From positions 868,001 to 932,000 of the forward strand of contig NZ_JACYFU010000002.1 of NCBI RefSeq assembly GCF_014837245.1: 64,000 bases of DNA, written 5' to 3'. Positions within the stretch are counted from its first letter, which is position 1, and each line of letters starts with the position of its first letter. The DNA is from Devosia oryzisoli (lineage in GTDB: Bacteria > Pseudomonadota > Alphaproteobacteria > Rhizobiales > Devosiaceae). Made by a program: the position numbers and the translations under genes. Positions 43,977 through 52,929 of this stretch are shown here, in pieces. The notes beneath the pieces were generated by a model. The model did not search any database. It was given only the letters and a program-made list of their open reading frames with translations, and was not told the DNA's origin.

Positions 43977-45086
43977 ATGGCAGTCACGCTGACGAATTTC
44001 ACACCGGTCGGCTTCACACCGATCGGCGGGGCCCTCCATGTCGGCGAGGACGGGGCGCTCGCAGCGCACGCCGCCCCGGGCGCGACGGTCGTTGACTGCA
44101 ACGGCGCCTACCTCAGCCCCGGGTGGTGCGACCTGCACGTGCATGTCTGGTATGGCGGCACGGATATCTCCGTGCGCGCGGCCAGAGCTGGCCGACAGAC
44201 GGGCGTCACCGCGATGGCTGACGCCGGCTCTGCCGGCGAAGCAACGTTTCACGGCCTGCGGGAATACGTGATCGATGCCCACCGGGAGACGATCAAGGCC
44301 TTCATCAATATCGGCTCGATCGGGCTGACCGCCTGTAACCGGGTGTCCGAACTGAGCGACGCGCGCTCCATCGACGTCGACCGGACCCTCGAGGCCATCG
44401 ACCGCCACAGGGACGTGATCTGCGGCATCAAGGTCCGGGCCAGCGGGGTGATCGTCGGCTCCTGGGGAGCGGGGCCCCTCAGGATTGCCAAGCACGTCGC
44501 CCAGATGGCCGGGCTGCCGCTCATGGTGCACATCGGCGAATCTCCGCCGGTCATTGACGAGGTGCTCGACATTTTGACGCCCGGCGACATCGTCACGCAC
44601 TGCTTCAACGGCAAGCGCGGCGGGTCCATCATCGACACGCCGCAGATCTTCGAACGCGCCAAGCAAGTCGCCCGCGACGGCGTGCTGATGGATGTGGGAC
44701 ATGGCTTTGCCTCGTTCAATTTCAGGACCGCTCGCGCGGCCATCGAGGGTGGGCTCATTCCCCATTCCATCTCCACGGACATCCACGCCCGCAACGTCGA
44801 CGGCCCCGTCTTCGACCTCGCGACCACGGCCTCCAAACTCCTGGCCGTGGGCCTGCCTCTGGAAGACTGCATCAAGGCGATCACCACCCACCCACGCGAG
44901 GTGATCGGCCTGCAAGGGCCCGGCCTCGGCAGCAAGGCCGACTTCACGGTGTTCGACGTGGTCGAGGGCGACCTCGACGTCGTTGACAGCCAGGGGAACC
45001 GGCTCGGCCTTTCCCGAACCTTCGAGCCGCGCATGACCCTGATCGGCACTGACCTGCAGCCCGCCGCCAGAAGTGTTGCCCACTAG
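43977..45086 (+). CDS. Amidohydrolase/deacetylase-family metalloenzyme
   Basis: 369 aa. Metal and catalytic residues of the amidohydrolase superfamily are in order: CDLHVHVWYGG (HxH), ICGIKVRAS (bridging Lys), PLMVHIGE (His), THCFNGK (His) and ISTDIHARN (Asp). This pattern is that of the deacetylase-like group related to Agrobacterium Atu3266, which removes acetyl groups from N- or O-acetylated small acids. No signal peptide. Together with the RidA-like and SelA-like genes it suggests deacylation followed by deamination of an amino compound. Confidence 0.87.
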   Translation: MAVTLTNFTPVGFTPIGGALHVGEDGALAAHAAPGATVVDCNGAYLSPGWCDLHVHVWYGGTDISVRAARAGRQTGVTAMADAGSAGEATFHGLREYVIDAHRETIKAFINIGSIGLTACNRVSELSDARSIDVDRTLEAIDRHRDVICGIKVRASGVIVGSWGAGPLRIAKHVAQMAGLPLMVHIGESPPVIDEVLDILTPGDIVTHCFNGKRGGSIIDTPQIFERAKQVARDGVLMDVGHGFASFNFRTARAAIEGGLIPHSISTDIHARNVDGPVFDLATTASKLLAVGLPLEDCIKAITTHPREVIGLQGPGLGSKADFTVFDVVEGDLDVVDSQGNRLGLSRTFEPRMTLIGTDLQPAARSVAH

Positions 45087-45144
45087 AGCGTCGCGTCCGC
45101 CTCAACCGCGCCGTGGCGCTGCAAAATGAAAACGGATTGTTCCC

Positions 45145-45642
45145 ATGAGCACTGGCAACACTGCCCCGATGGTCCTGTCGCACGAAGATCGCCTGATGCG
45201 CCTCGGCATCGATCTGCCGATGAGCCCCCCGACCCCGATCGGCAGCTTCCGCAACGTGCGCCAGTCGGGGTCGCTGCTCTATGTTTCGGGCCAGGGCCCC
45301 GTGTCTGCCGACGGGTCGCTGCGGCGCGGCAAGGTGGGCGCCTCGGTGTCGGCAGATGATGCGCGAGAGGATGCCCGCCTCGTGGCCATCAACATTCTGG
45401 CGGCCGTCAAGCAGCACCTGGGCACGCTCGATGCGGTGTCGGGCGTGGTGAAGCTGCTGGGCTTCGTGAATGCGACCCCCGAGTTCGACCGCCACCCCTT
45501 CGTCATCGACGGAGCATCGAGCCTGATTGGCGATGTGTTCGGGGACAATGGGGCCCATGCGCGTTCGTCGATGGGCGTCGCCTCCCTGCCCAACCAGATC
45601 ACGGTGGAGATCGAAGCGATCTTTGAGCTCGGGCCGGGATGA
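45145..45642 (+). CDS. RidA/YjgF-family protein
   Basis: 165 aa. GSFRNVRQSGSLLYVSGQGP and the C-terminal RSSMGVASLPNQITVEIEAI match RidA-like proteins with a conserved Arg (here in ARSSMGVASLP) near the trimer active site. RidA members hydrolyse reactive enamine/imine intermediates made by PLP-dependent lyases, which fits the SelA-like PLP enzyme nearby. Follows the amidohydrolase by about 60 bp. Confidence 0.88.
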   Translation: MSTGNTAPMVLSHEDRLMRLGIDLPMSPPTPIGSFRNVRQSGSLLYVSGQGPVSADGSLRRGKVGASVSADDAREDARLVAINILAAVKQHLGTLDAVSGVVKLLGFVNATPEFDRHPFVIDGASSLIGDVFGDNGAHARSSMGVASLPNQITVEIEAIFELGPG

Positions 45643-45649
45643 TGGCGTC

Positions 45650-46417
45650 TTATACGGAGCGCCCGATTGCTTCCTCGACTGCGTCCGCCGAGCGCCACAG
45701 CTCCTCGGTCAGCGTCTCCTGCCTGGTGCGCAGCTTCTGTTCCGACATCACGATCGACAGCGTCGCAACGCACGCGCCGGAGATATCCCGGATCGGCACG
45801 GCAAGGCAGGCCACCGCGTATTCGGACTGCCCCACCTGGAGCGCAAGGCGCTGCTCAAAATCCCGGCCCGACTGTTCCGCGAGGACCTGCGGATCGGTTT
45901 CGGCGGTGCCGGTGTTGGACGGCAGCGCATGCTTGCGAAACATCTCGCGACGCTCCTCGAGCGGCAGGTGCCCGACGAGGAGGCGACCGGACGCGGTCCA
46001 GTTGAGGGGAACGCGGGTGCCCACATCGGATGTGACGCGGAAATGGTCGTTCTGGTCGGACATGGCGACCACGACCATCGTCCCCTCGTCGCGCACGCAA
46101 ACCTGCACCACCTCCTCGACACGCTTGGCCAGGCTGCGCATTTCATGCTGCGCGGCCGAGTAGACGTCCATGTTGGCCCGGTAGACAAGGCCATAGCGCA
46201 TCAGCCGCGGCCCGAGCCAGATCTTGTTCTCCCCTGTCCGGGACAGCATGGAGCGGTCAACAAGTTCGTCGACAATGCGGTAGATGGTAGAGATCGGCGC
46301 CTGGGCGCACTGCGAGAGCTTATATGCCGTCATTGGCATCTGCTCTTCGGCGAGGATGTCGAGCACCTGGAGCGAACGGTCGATGCCGCTAGTGCGGGAC
46401 TGCTGAGTTCTCGTCAT
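45650..46417 (-). CDS. IclR-family transcriptional regulator
   Basis: 255 aa. N-terminal winged HTH (RSLQVLDILAEEQMPMTAYK, CAQAPISTIYRIVDELVDRS) and a C-terminal GAF-like effector domain (RVPLNWTASGRLLVGHLPLE, VACLAVPIRDISGACVATLS). Convergent with RidA (7-bp gap) and divergent from the SelA-like gene; probably regulates both flanking units. A palindrome lies in the divergent region at 46442. Confidence 0.92.
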   Translation of the reverse strand: MTRTQQSRTSGIDRSLQVLDILAEEQMPMTAYKLSQCAQAPISTIYRIVDELVDRSMLSRTGENKIWLGPRLMRYGLVYRANMDVYSAAQHEMRSLAKRVEEVVQVCVRDEGTMVVVAMSDQNDHFRVTSDVGTRVPLNWTASGRLLVGHLPLEERREMFRKHALPSNTGTAETDPQVLAEQSGRDFEQRLALQVGQSEYAVACLAVPIRDISGACVATLSIVMSEQKLRTRQETLTEELWRSADAVEEAIGRSV

Positions 46418-46441
46418 CTCGACTCGCGCGTTGTGGGGAAA

Positions 46442-46458
46442 CCATTCCTTTATAATGG
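46442..46458. promoter_or_regulatory. Palindrome in the IclR/SelA-like divergent promoter region
   Basis: CCATTCCTTTATAATGG has CCATT/AATGG arms and also reads as TTCC...GGAA, a pattern seen at IclR-family operators. It lies 22 bp upstream of the SelA-like start and 25 bp upstream of the IclR start. Confidence 0.5.
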
Positions 46459-46479
46459 AACTAACACTGGGAGGTCAAC

Positions 46480-47688
46480 ATGAACGAGAGTGATGAGACG
46501 GCGCGCGGAAGGCGTTTGTGGGTCTACGAGCATCGTTTCAGCGAGATCATCAACGTGGGCGGAAACTTTTCGGCGATCGGCTCGTCGGTGGCCACTGCCG
46601 CTGTGCGGGCTGCAACAGCCGATGCAATGGCGTGTTTCATCGACATCAACGAGATGCAAGCGGCTGCGAGCGAAACCATTGCGCGGCTCACCGGAGCAGC
46701 TGCAGGCTGTCTCACCAGTTGCGCTAGCGCCGCCGTGACCATTTGCGTCGCCGCCACAATGACCGGTCTGGATCTGGCACTCGTGGAATCCCTGCCCGCC
46801 GAGGCCGGCGAGCGTGACGAAGTGGTGCTGCAACTGGGCCACGTGGTGGACTACGGTGCCCCGCTCCTTTCCGCGATCAAACTTGCGGGCGGAAAGCCTA
46901 GAATAATAGGGCAGGTTTCCCGTGTGTTCGACCATCAGCTAGAGGCGGCGCTTTCGGAAAGGACAGCGGCGGCACTCTATGTCGTTTCGCACCTGACCGC
47001 GCAAAACGGCCAGATACCTCTCGAACGGTTTGTCGAACTGGCGCACGCGCGAGGCATTCCCGTCATTGTGGACGCTGCGGCTGAGCGAGATTTTCGCAGC
47101 TTCATCGCGGCGGGAGCGGATCTCGTGATCTATTCCGGTCACAAGGTTCTTGCCGGCCCTACTTCTGGTATCATTGCTGGGCGAAAGGAACTGGTGCGTG
47201 CCGCGTACCTTCAGAATGCCGGTATCGCCCGTGGCATGAAGATCGGCAAGGAGGGTATTGCTGGCGCCATTGTGGCAATGGAACAGGCGCTTGCGCACCC
47301 GGTCGCGGCAAACAAACCGGAAGAAATTCTCGCAGCCTGGTGCCAAACCCTCACGGCACTGAAAGGCCTGTCCGTGGAACGACGACCGGACCCTATTGCT
47401 ACCGACATGCACCGACTCAAGGTGACAGTGAATCGGTACCTGACCGGCTTTTCCGCGGCGGCACTGGCGCAGGCCTTAGGGCAAAGGCGGCCTCGAATAC
47501 TCGTCCGTGACTTCGGCATTAGCCACGGCTATTTCGAACTGGACCCAAGCTTCGTTAGTGCTGACGAGGCAGAGTTGGTGGCAGAAGCGATAAAGGAAAC
47601 GATAATCAAGTCCACAACACTACCGGACAAAGGCGAGACGGACCATAGGAATGGGAAGGTAAACAGCTATCTACGGTGGCTGGAATGA
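46480..47688 (+). CDS. SelA-like PLP-dependent enzyme (DgaE-type)
   Basis: 402 aa; GGGAGG 8 bp before the ATG. YEHRFSEIINVGGNFSAIGS and the PLP-lysine segment VIYSGHKVLAGPTSGIIAGR are those of the SelA-like family used in catabolism, such as DgaE (2-amino-2-deoxy-D-gluconate-6-phosphate ammonia-lyase), rather than selenocysteine synthase. No selenocysteine genes accompany it. With RidA and the amidohydrolase it suggests breakdown of an N-acylated amino acid or amino-sugar acid. Exact substrate unknown. Confidence 0.8.
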   Translation: MNESDETARGRRLWVYEHRFSEIINVGGNFSAIGSSVATAAVRAATADAMACFIDINEMQAAASETIARLTGAAAGCLTSCASAAVTICVAATMTGLDLALVESLPAEAGERDEVVLQLGHVVDYGAPLLSAIKLAGGKPRIIGQVSRVFDHQLEAALSERTAAALYVVSHLTAQNGQIPLERFVELAHARGIPVIVDAAAERDFRSFIAAGADLVIYSGHKVLAGPTSGIIAGRKELVRAAYLQNAGIARGMKIGKEGIAGAIVAMEQALAHPVAANKPEEILAAWCQTLTALKGLSVERRPDPIATDMHRLKVTVNRYLTGFSAAALAQALGQRRPRILVRDFGISHGYFELDPSFVSADEAELVAEAIKETIIKSTTLPDKGETDHRNGKVNSYLRWLE

Positions 47689-47770
47689 CGGTGAACGACG
47701 GGCTTCCCGGTGGTGTTATATGCTGCCTCTGCACTGACATCAGTGCGAACCTACGGTCAAATGCATCCCA

Positions 47771-47952
47771 TTAGTCGGGCAAGTCGTGAACAGTTCTGGA
47801 GGCCAGGTCGGTGCCCAGAATCATTGCCATGCAGCCCGAGATGCCGATCAGACCGCTACCGGCAAAGCGAGGGCTGTCAACACGGCAACTGCTGATGAAT
47901 TCTGTAGCAGCAGCGCAATGCCGCCTCCCAGCGCCGCAAAATCAGGCGCGCA
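47771..47952 (-). pseudogene. Remnant of a Na/Pi-cotransporter-family protein
   Basis: The reverse strand reads DFAALGGGIALLLQNSSAVA VLTAL and, after a 1-nt frameshift, FAGSGLIGISGCMAMILGTD LAS, then stops. The Gln-Asn-Ser-Ser motif followed by AV and the SGLxxxxxGxAMxLGxDLxS repeat are characteristic of NptA/YjbB-like Na/Pi cotransporters. Only about 60 residues remain. The rest of the 47689-48095 gap holds nothing else recognisable. Confidence 0.5.
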
Positions 47953-48095
47953 CGCGAAACGTCTGCCTTCGTCGATGGTTCGCCGAAAGCCGCCAGTATG
48001 CTTACGTGAAGAGTTTCGGCTGCCGGCAAGGGCCCCAACCGGTCATACAGACGCATTTGGCAGGCTCCCAACAACTGCCGTTCCCCGCCACACAT

Positions 48096-48785
48096 TTAGC
48101 GAGCGGCGGCGGGGCTCGGGGCGCCGGCGGCGGCGCCAGGGACCTTGAGCGGGAACCAGAGGGCGAAGCCGAGCCAGATGAAGGCGAGGCCGACCGGGAT
48201 CGCCGCGTAACGCTGGAACTCGTGCGGCAAGAGGGCCGCGGCGGGTGTCGCCAGCGCGGCGACGGCAAGCAGGACCGAGGGGCCCTTGGGCAGGACGCTG
48301 GCGCGGAGGGTACCGATGCCGAGCAGGATGCCGCCCAGAAGGTAGAGCACGCCGAGGATGCCGTAGGCCGGCACTATGGCGCCGATATCCATGGTGCCCG
48401 GGTGCTGGTTCACGATGCCAAGGAAGCTGTCGACGAACTGCGGGGCGGCCGCGGCAAGCGGCGGCAGGATGAAGAGCTCGGCGAAGATGAAGCCCGTTTC
48501 CAGCCACCAGGCGAGGCCGAACAGAACAAAGCCTGCGAGAGCCACCCAGCCCGACCGGCTGACCTGCCGGACATAGAGGCCGGTGATGGCGATGATAAAG
48601 AACAGCGACATTGCGAGCTTGAGCGACATGAAGATTGTCCAGCTCGGGGTGGTGACCGAAGCCAGGAAATCGGGCGGATGGATCGGCTGGATGCCAGCGT
48701 AAATCAAGCCGGCGAGGATGGCGAAGGGGCCGGTGGCACGGATCAGGTTGTCGGCGGTCAGCAGGCGAATGGCTGTCTTGGTCAT
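48096..48785 (-). CDS. Multi-pass membrane protein of unknown function
   Basis: 229 aa; AGAGGAG before the ATG. About six hydrophobic segments (for example GPFAILAGLIYAGIQPIHPP, KLAMSLFFIIAITGLYV, IVPAYGILGVLYLLGGILL). No recognised family motif. It lies 54 bp downstream of the DUF4386-like gene and probably shares its operon and its MalT-type regulator. Confidence 0.7.
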   Translation of the reverse strand: MTKTAIRLLTADNLIRATGPFAILAGLIYAGIQPIHPPDFLASVTTPSWTIFMSLKLAMSLFFIIAITGLYVRQVSRSGWVALAGFVLFGLAWWLETGFIFAELFILPPLAAAAPQFVDSFLGIVNQHPGTMDIGAIVPAYGILGVLYLLGGILLGIGTLRASVLPKGPSVLLAVAALATPAAALLPHEFQRYAAIPVGLAFIWLGFALWFPLKVPGAAAGAPSPAAAR

Positions 48786-48839
48786 GGCGGTCTCCTCTGG
48801 TTGAGGCCGGGACGCGGGGGCGTCCCGGCTTTGGGGGTG

Positions 48840-49628
48840 CTACTGTGCGGTGCAGGCAGCGCTGCTGCGCTCAAGGGCAGTCACGGCCGAGGGCGTGAAG
48901 CCACGGACCAACAGCCAGAGGCCAAGCGTCAGTTCCCACAGGAATTCGGGAGCAACGGTCAGGCCATGAATGGTCGAGCCGAACTCCAAGTAGCCGAGCA
49001 TCACGCCGGCGCTGCCAGCGAGAAGAGCGGGTCCGCCGCTGAGGCCCAGGATCGAGACGAAGCGCGGCAGGAGGCGGGTCTTCCACATCATGTAACCAAG
49101 GATGATGCCGTTGCCGAAGCCAACCACGACGCCCGGACCCATCTTGAAGGTCCAGTCGTGGATCGCCACAAGGGCCTGGCCGACCACCGTCAACGCTGCC
49201 GGATCGGCGTCGCCGGCTTGCTGCCGCAAGGTGCCCAACGCCAGAACCGCGACGATGCCCATCGCGATGAATGCGCTTTCCATGATCCTGGCGCTCACGA
49301 AGGCAAGGCTCAGCACCGGGAAGCGACGCTTCAGCACCGGATAGATCGCCACCGCTGAAGCGATGTTGAAGAGGATGAGGAGGATTTCGAGGATCGCGCC
49401 CCAGGTCAGCCCCAGATCGCGTGCGCCGCCCAGAATGAAGGCTGGATCGCTCAAGGCCGGAACGTAGAGCGTCAGGACCGGCCGAATGGATGTGGCGTAG
49501 GTGAGAAGGAAGAAGAGGCCCGTCAGCCGCGCGAGCTTTTGTGTGTCCTTTTCGGCCGCACGGGTAGGGTCGGCGGGTCCGGCGGCGGCGCCGGCCGCGT
49601 ATGAGTAGGTCGAGGCGATGGTGTTCAT
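48840..49628 (-). CDS. DUF4386-family membrane protein
   Basis: 262 aa; AAGGAATCC before the ATG. After a short N-terminal tail it reads KLARLTGLFFLLTYATSIRP, then ILEILLILFNIASAVAIYPV and a conserved AIHDWTFKMGPGVVVGFGNG, matching DUF4386. Seven or so hydrophobic helices. Function unknown. DUF4386 genes next to a MalT/LuxR-type regulator are a familiar pair in actinobacteria, which hints at horizontal transfer. Confidence 0.78.
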   Translation of the reverse strand: MNTIASTYSYAAGAAAGPADPTRAAEKDTQKLARLTGLFFLLTYATSIRPVLTLYVPALSDPAFILGGARDLGLTWGAILEILLILFNIASAVAIYPVLKRRFPVLSLAFVSARIMESAFIAMGIVAVLALGTLRQQAGDADPAALTVVGQALVAIHDWTFKMGPGVVVGFGNGIILGYMMWKTRLLPRFVSILGLSGGPALLAGSAGVMLGYLEFGSTIHGLTVAPEFLWELTLGLWLLVRGFTPSAVTALERSSAACTAQ

Positions 49629-49652
49629 TTTGGATTCCTTTGTGAGCTGCGG

Positions 49653-49916
49653 CTATTTCGAGGCGTCGTCGGAAGCGGCGGGAGCGCGGCTGACCGAGAT
49701 CAGCGTGAGGCCCAAATCCCGGATGCGCTGCAGCAGGCCGTGAAGAGCGGCCTGGTCCAGCCCGACGGCAACTAGCGTCGTCGTGCCGTCGCTTTCGCGG
49801 GTGAGGTCTGGGACGGCCAAGCGGGCGGCCCAGCGTGAGTCGAGATGGCCGCGGAGGCGGAGCTCGTAGGTCTCGGCTTCGGGCCGGCCCGACTGTCCTG
49901 CGGTTGGCGTGTTCAT
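49653..49916 (-). CDS. Small soluble protein linked to DUF4386 gene
   Basis: Start set at 49916 (MNTPTAGQSGRPEAETYELR); 87 aa. The core YELRLRGHLDSRWAARLAV, SDGTTTLVAVGLDQAALHGL and LQRIRDLGLTLISVSR resembles the small proteins found beside LuxR/DUF4386 genes. Beta-alpha-beta in outline, possibly a binding partner or sensor; function unknown. Encoded between the regulator and the DUF4386 gene. Confidence 0.7.
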   Translation of the reverse strand: MNTPTAGQSGRPEAETYELRLRGHLDSRWAARLAVPDLTRESDGTTTLVAVGLDQAALHGLLQRIRDLGLTLISVSRAPAASDDASK

Positions 49917-50081
49917 GTCGTCTCTCGGTTCGTGGCACCGGGCGGGGCGTGGTCTCGCCGGCGGGGTCACTTGTGAGAGCGGACTTGGTGAGCGCGCCTC
50001 ACCATGTTTGGTGAGCCGATGCGTTTTTCTTTTTGGTGAGCGGTTGGTGCGCCGAGTTAAGCCAGCGGTAGCGGTGCCAGG

Positions 50082-52799
50082 CTACGCCTTCCGGCGCGTC
50101 ATCAGCTGCAGTTCCTCGGCGCGACTCACGGCTGCGCGGCGGCTGTTCACGCCCAGCTTCTCGTAGATGTTCTTCGTGTGCGTGCGCATCGTGTTCTCGG
50201 AGATGGCGAGCTCGCGCGCGATCTCCGGGCCGCCCAGGTCGCTGCCGAGCAGCCGCAGCACGTCGAGCTCACGCTCGCTCAGCGCTTCGATCAGCTCCGG
50301 ATGCATCCTCGGTTTCGGCTGCGCCGGGCCGAACGCAGCGAGGAGCCTGTTCGCGTACTCCGCGTCGATCTGGCGCTTGACGACGGCCTTGAGCAGCGCC
50401 TCCATCGACGGACCCTCGTCAACGAACGTCCGCACATAGCCCTCGGGTGCCGCCAGGGACAGCGCGCGCGCCAGGTGCTTGAGCGCCTCCTCGATCCCTG
50501 CCGGCCGGCTCGCGAGCGCGAGGAGGATGGAAAGCTCGATGATGCTGCCGTTGCGGCGGCCCACCTGGGCGGCCTCGAGCAGGCGCCGGAGCAGCGGCAA
50601 TGCCCGCGCACCCGTCCCGCCCCCGCCCTTGAGGTCCTCAGCGAGCAGCAGCCGCGCCAGCGTGATGTGCTCGTATTCGCGCATGAAGCTCGGCGCGTCA
50701 TCGGGGCCAACCCCTGCATCCCGCCGCCAGCGGGCGGCCTCGTCCAGACGGCCCTGCGCGACGAGGATACGAGCCCGCGTCGCTGCGACCGGTCGCACAT
50801 TGGGGAACATGTCCGCCGCATACATCCGAACCGCCGTCTCGATGACGGCGCGGGCGCCATCCAGATCGCCCTCGTCCTGCCGCAGCAGCGCATCGGCGAC
50901 CCGCCAGCGATAGGGGTTCTGCGGCAGGCGGGCGCCCTCGCCAAGTTCGGCGCTCGCCAGCAGATGCCGACGTGCCGCCTCCAAATCGTTTTGTTCGCGC
51001 AGCACCAAGGCGAGGCCGGTGTGGATGTCCGCCGTGCCGCGAAGGACAGGGCTGCGCTGCGCCGCCGAGACCTCAAGCGCATACTCGAAGATGTGCGCCG
51101 CCTCGCGCAGCCGGCCGAGCGCCAGGTTGATGTCGCCCAGCGCGATGGAGGCCCCGAGCGTGTCGGCAACGTGCCCCGCGCGCATGAGACCGTCCCGCCC
51201 TTCGGTCCACCTGGCGCGCGCCAGCTCGAGCTTGCCCTCCGACCAGTAGGCGATGCCGAGCAGCGACGCCGCCGCCGCGCGCGCCAGGTGGTCGTCCGTC
51301 GATGCGAGCTCCAGCACGCGTTCGGCATGGCGGACACCCGCCGCCATGTCGCCGCGAACCTGCGAGAGAGCCGCCCGGTAGAGTTCGACGAGCCCCGGCA
51401 CTCGCGGCAACTGCGCCAGGTCGGCCACGGCGATGCCCTCCGGCATCGTGTCCCCCGCCGCGGTGATCGCCGCAAAGCCGCGCTCGACCTCCCGCAATCT
51501 CTCCTCCAGCCCCTCGAACTCGCCGACCGAGGCAAGGACGCCAGCAAGCCCGATCCCGAGGACAGGTCGCCTCCGCACTGCGGCATCCGGAAGCGTGCCC
51601 ATCCAGGTGCGGATGGTGAGCTCCTGGCGCATCCTCTGCATGCCGAAGATGGCAAGCTCGATCAGCTCCGCCGCACGTTCGAAGTCCTCGGCAGCAAGCG
51701 CATGGCGGACGGCCTCTGTCCGCTCGCCCCGAACCTCGTACCAGTCGCTGGCACGCCGGCGCAGTGCGCGCAGACGGTCGCGCGCTGCCGCGTCGAGCTG
51801 GGTCTCGAGCACATCGGCGAACAGGTGATGGTACCTGTACCATTCGCACCGCTCGTCGAGCGGCACCAGGAACAGGTTTGCGCGATAGAGCACATCAAGC
51901 GTCTCGCGGCTTCCACTCCGCCCGGTGACGGCATCGCACAGCGGTCCACTCAACCGGTCGAGAAAGCACGTCTCGAGCAGGAACTCCCGGACAGTCTCTG
52001 GCTGGCGCTGCAACACCTCCTCGACCAGGTAGTCGAAGACATAGCGATCGGTCCCGGCAAACTCGGCGATGAAACCCGCGACATCCTCCCGCCCCTCCAT
52101 CGAGAGAGCGGCGAGCTGGAGGGCGGCTATCCAGCCCTCCGTCCGGTCACCTAACGCGGCCACGTCGGCCGCCGACAGCCCGAGCCCCGTGACGTCGTTG
52201 AGATAGGCCGTGATCTCGTCGGCGGTGAACCGCAGGTCCGCGGCCCGGATCTCCACCAGCTCGCGCTGCGCCCGCAGCCGCGCGAGAGGCAGTGGAGGAT
52301 CGGCCCGCGTTGTCATAACGACATGAATGTTGGGCGGCAGGTGCTCGAGCAGGAACGTCACACCAGAATGCACCTCCGGCTGCTCGATGACATGGTAGTC
52401 GTCGAGAACGAGCTCGAGGCTGCCGGGAAGAGCGGCGAGTGCATTGACGATTGCGCCTGGGACCACGTTGTCAGGCTGCTCGCTAGGTTCAGGAATGTCG
52501 AGCGGCGGCGCACCGACCCGCGCCACCGCGTCCTGAAAAGCCGCGATCACGTGCGCCCAGAACACTGTCGGCTGGTTGTCGGTCCCGTCGAGCGACAGCC
52601 AGGCGACCGCCCCGGCCGGCGGCCGCGACTGCAGCCACGCCACGACAGCGGTTGTCTTGCCGAATCCGGCCGGCGCGGAGACGAGCGTCAGCCTCGCGGT
52701 CCCGCCCCGCTGCAGCCGCTCGTTCAGCCGGCCGCGGTCGATGACCCCTGCCCTAAGCTTCGGGACGAACAGTTTTGTGGCGATCAACGAGCCCGACAT
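50082..52799 (-). CDS. MalT-type LuxR-family ATP-binding transcriptional regulator
   Basis: 905 aa. N-terminal STAND ATPase: Walker A VSAPAGFGKTTAVVAWL, Walker B LELVLDDYHVIEQP. The middle is a helical (TPR-like) sensor region; the C-terminus has the LuxR HTH LSERELDVLRLLGSDLGGPE and ISENTMRTHTKNIYEKLGVN. Full MalT length. Probably activates the downstream small protein/DUF4386/membrane protein genes in response to a ligand bound by the helical repeats. Its central 1304 bp are duplicated at 10349-11652. Confidence 0.93.
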   Translation of the reverse strand: MSGSLIATKLFVPKLRAGVIDRGRLNERLQRGGTARLTLVSAPAGFGKTTAVVAWLQSRPPAGAVAWLSLDGTDNQPTVFWAHVIAAFQDAVARVGAPPLDIPEPSEQPDNVVPGAIVNALAALPGSLELVLDDYHVIEQPEVHSGVTFLLEHLPPNIHVVMTTRADPPLPLARLRAQRELVEIRAADLRFTADEITAYLNDVTGLGLSAADVAALGDRTEGWIAALQLAALSMEGREDVAGFIAEFAGTDRYVFDYLVEEVLQRQPETVREFLLETCFLDRLSGPLCDAVTGRSGSRETLDVLYRANLFLVPLDERCEWYRYHHLFADVLETQLDAAARDRLRALRRRASDWYEVRGERTEAVRHALAAEDFERAAELIELAIFGMQRMRQELTIRTWMGTLPDAAVRRRPVLGIGLAGVLASVGEFEGLEERLREVERGFAAITAAGDTMPEGIAVADLAQLPRVPGLVELYRAALSQVRGDMAAGVRHAERVLELASTDDHLARAAAASLLGIAYWSEGKLELARARWTEGRDGLMRAGHVADTLGASIALGDINLALGRLREAAHIFEYALEVSAAQRSPVLRGTADIHTGLALVLREQNDLEAARRHLLASAELGEGARLPQNPYRWRVADALLRQDEGDLDGARAVIETAVRMYAADMFPNVRPVAATRARILVAQGRLDEAARWRRDAGVGPDDAPSFMREYEHITLARLLLAEDLKGGGGTGARALPLLRRLLEAAQVGRRNGSIIELSILLALASRPAGIEEALKHLARALSLAAPEGYVRTFVDEGPSMEALLKAVVKRQIDAEYANRLLAAFGPAQPKPRMHPELIEALSERELDVLRLLGSDLGGPEIARELAISENTMRTHTKNIYEKLGVNSRRAAVSRAEELQLMTRRKA
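50841..52144. repeat. Direct repeat copy B (parental copy) of the 1304-bp duplication
   Basis: Gap-free match in the same orientation to 10349-11652, with about a dozen substitutions. This copy lies wholly within the intact MalT-type gene, so it is the source. The match starts at GATGACGGCGCGGGCGCC and ends at CCAGCCCTCCGTCC. Confidence 0.95.
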
Positions 52800-52929
52800 G
52801 GTGCCTACGATAGCAGGTCAGGCCAGCCGCAGCACAGTCATAGGTTGGATGCCCCACACCTCTTCCAACTGTTTGGGAAGTTCCCTGTCGACAGGGGACG
52901 CACGTTCGAAGGCGCGGATCTCGGCCAGC

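Noticed and set aside
46480..47688. Selenocysteine synthase (SelA) annotation for the PLP enzyme
   Set aside because: Catabolic context and absence of selB/selC-type neighbours favour a DgaE-like lyase.
47811..49358. Plus-strand open frame of about 515 codons over the two membrane-protein genes
   Set aside because: Highly charged low-complexity product, antisense to two genes with good ribosome binding sites and transmembrane patterns.
50178..52154. Long plus-strand open frame opposite the MalT-type regulator, duplicated at 10472-11935
   Set aside because: It is the complement of the real regulator gene; the conserved ATPase and LuxR motifs are on the minus strand only.
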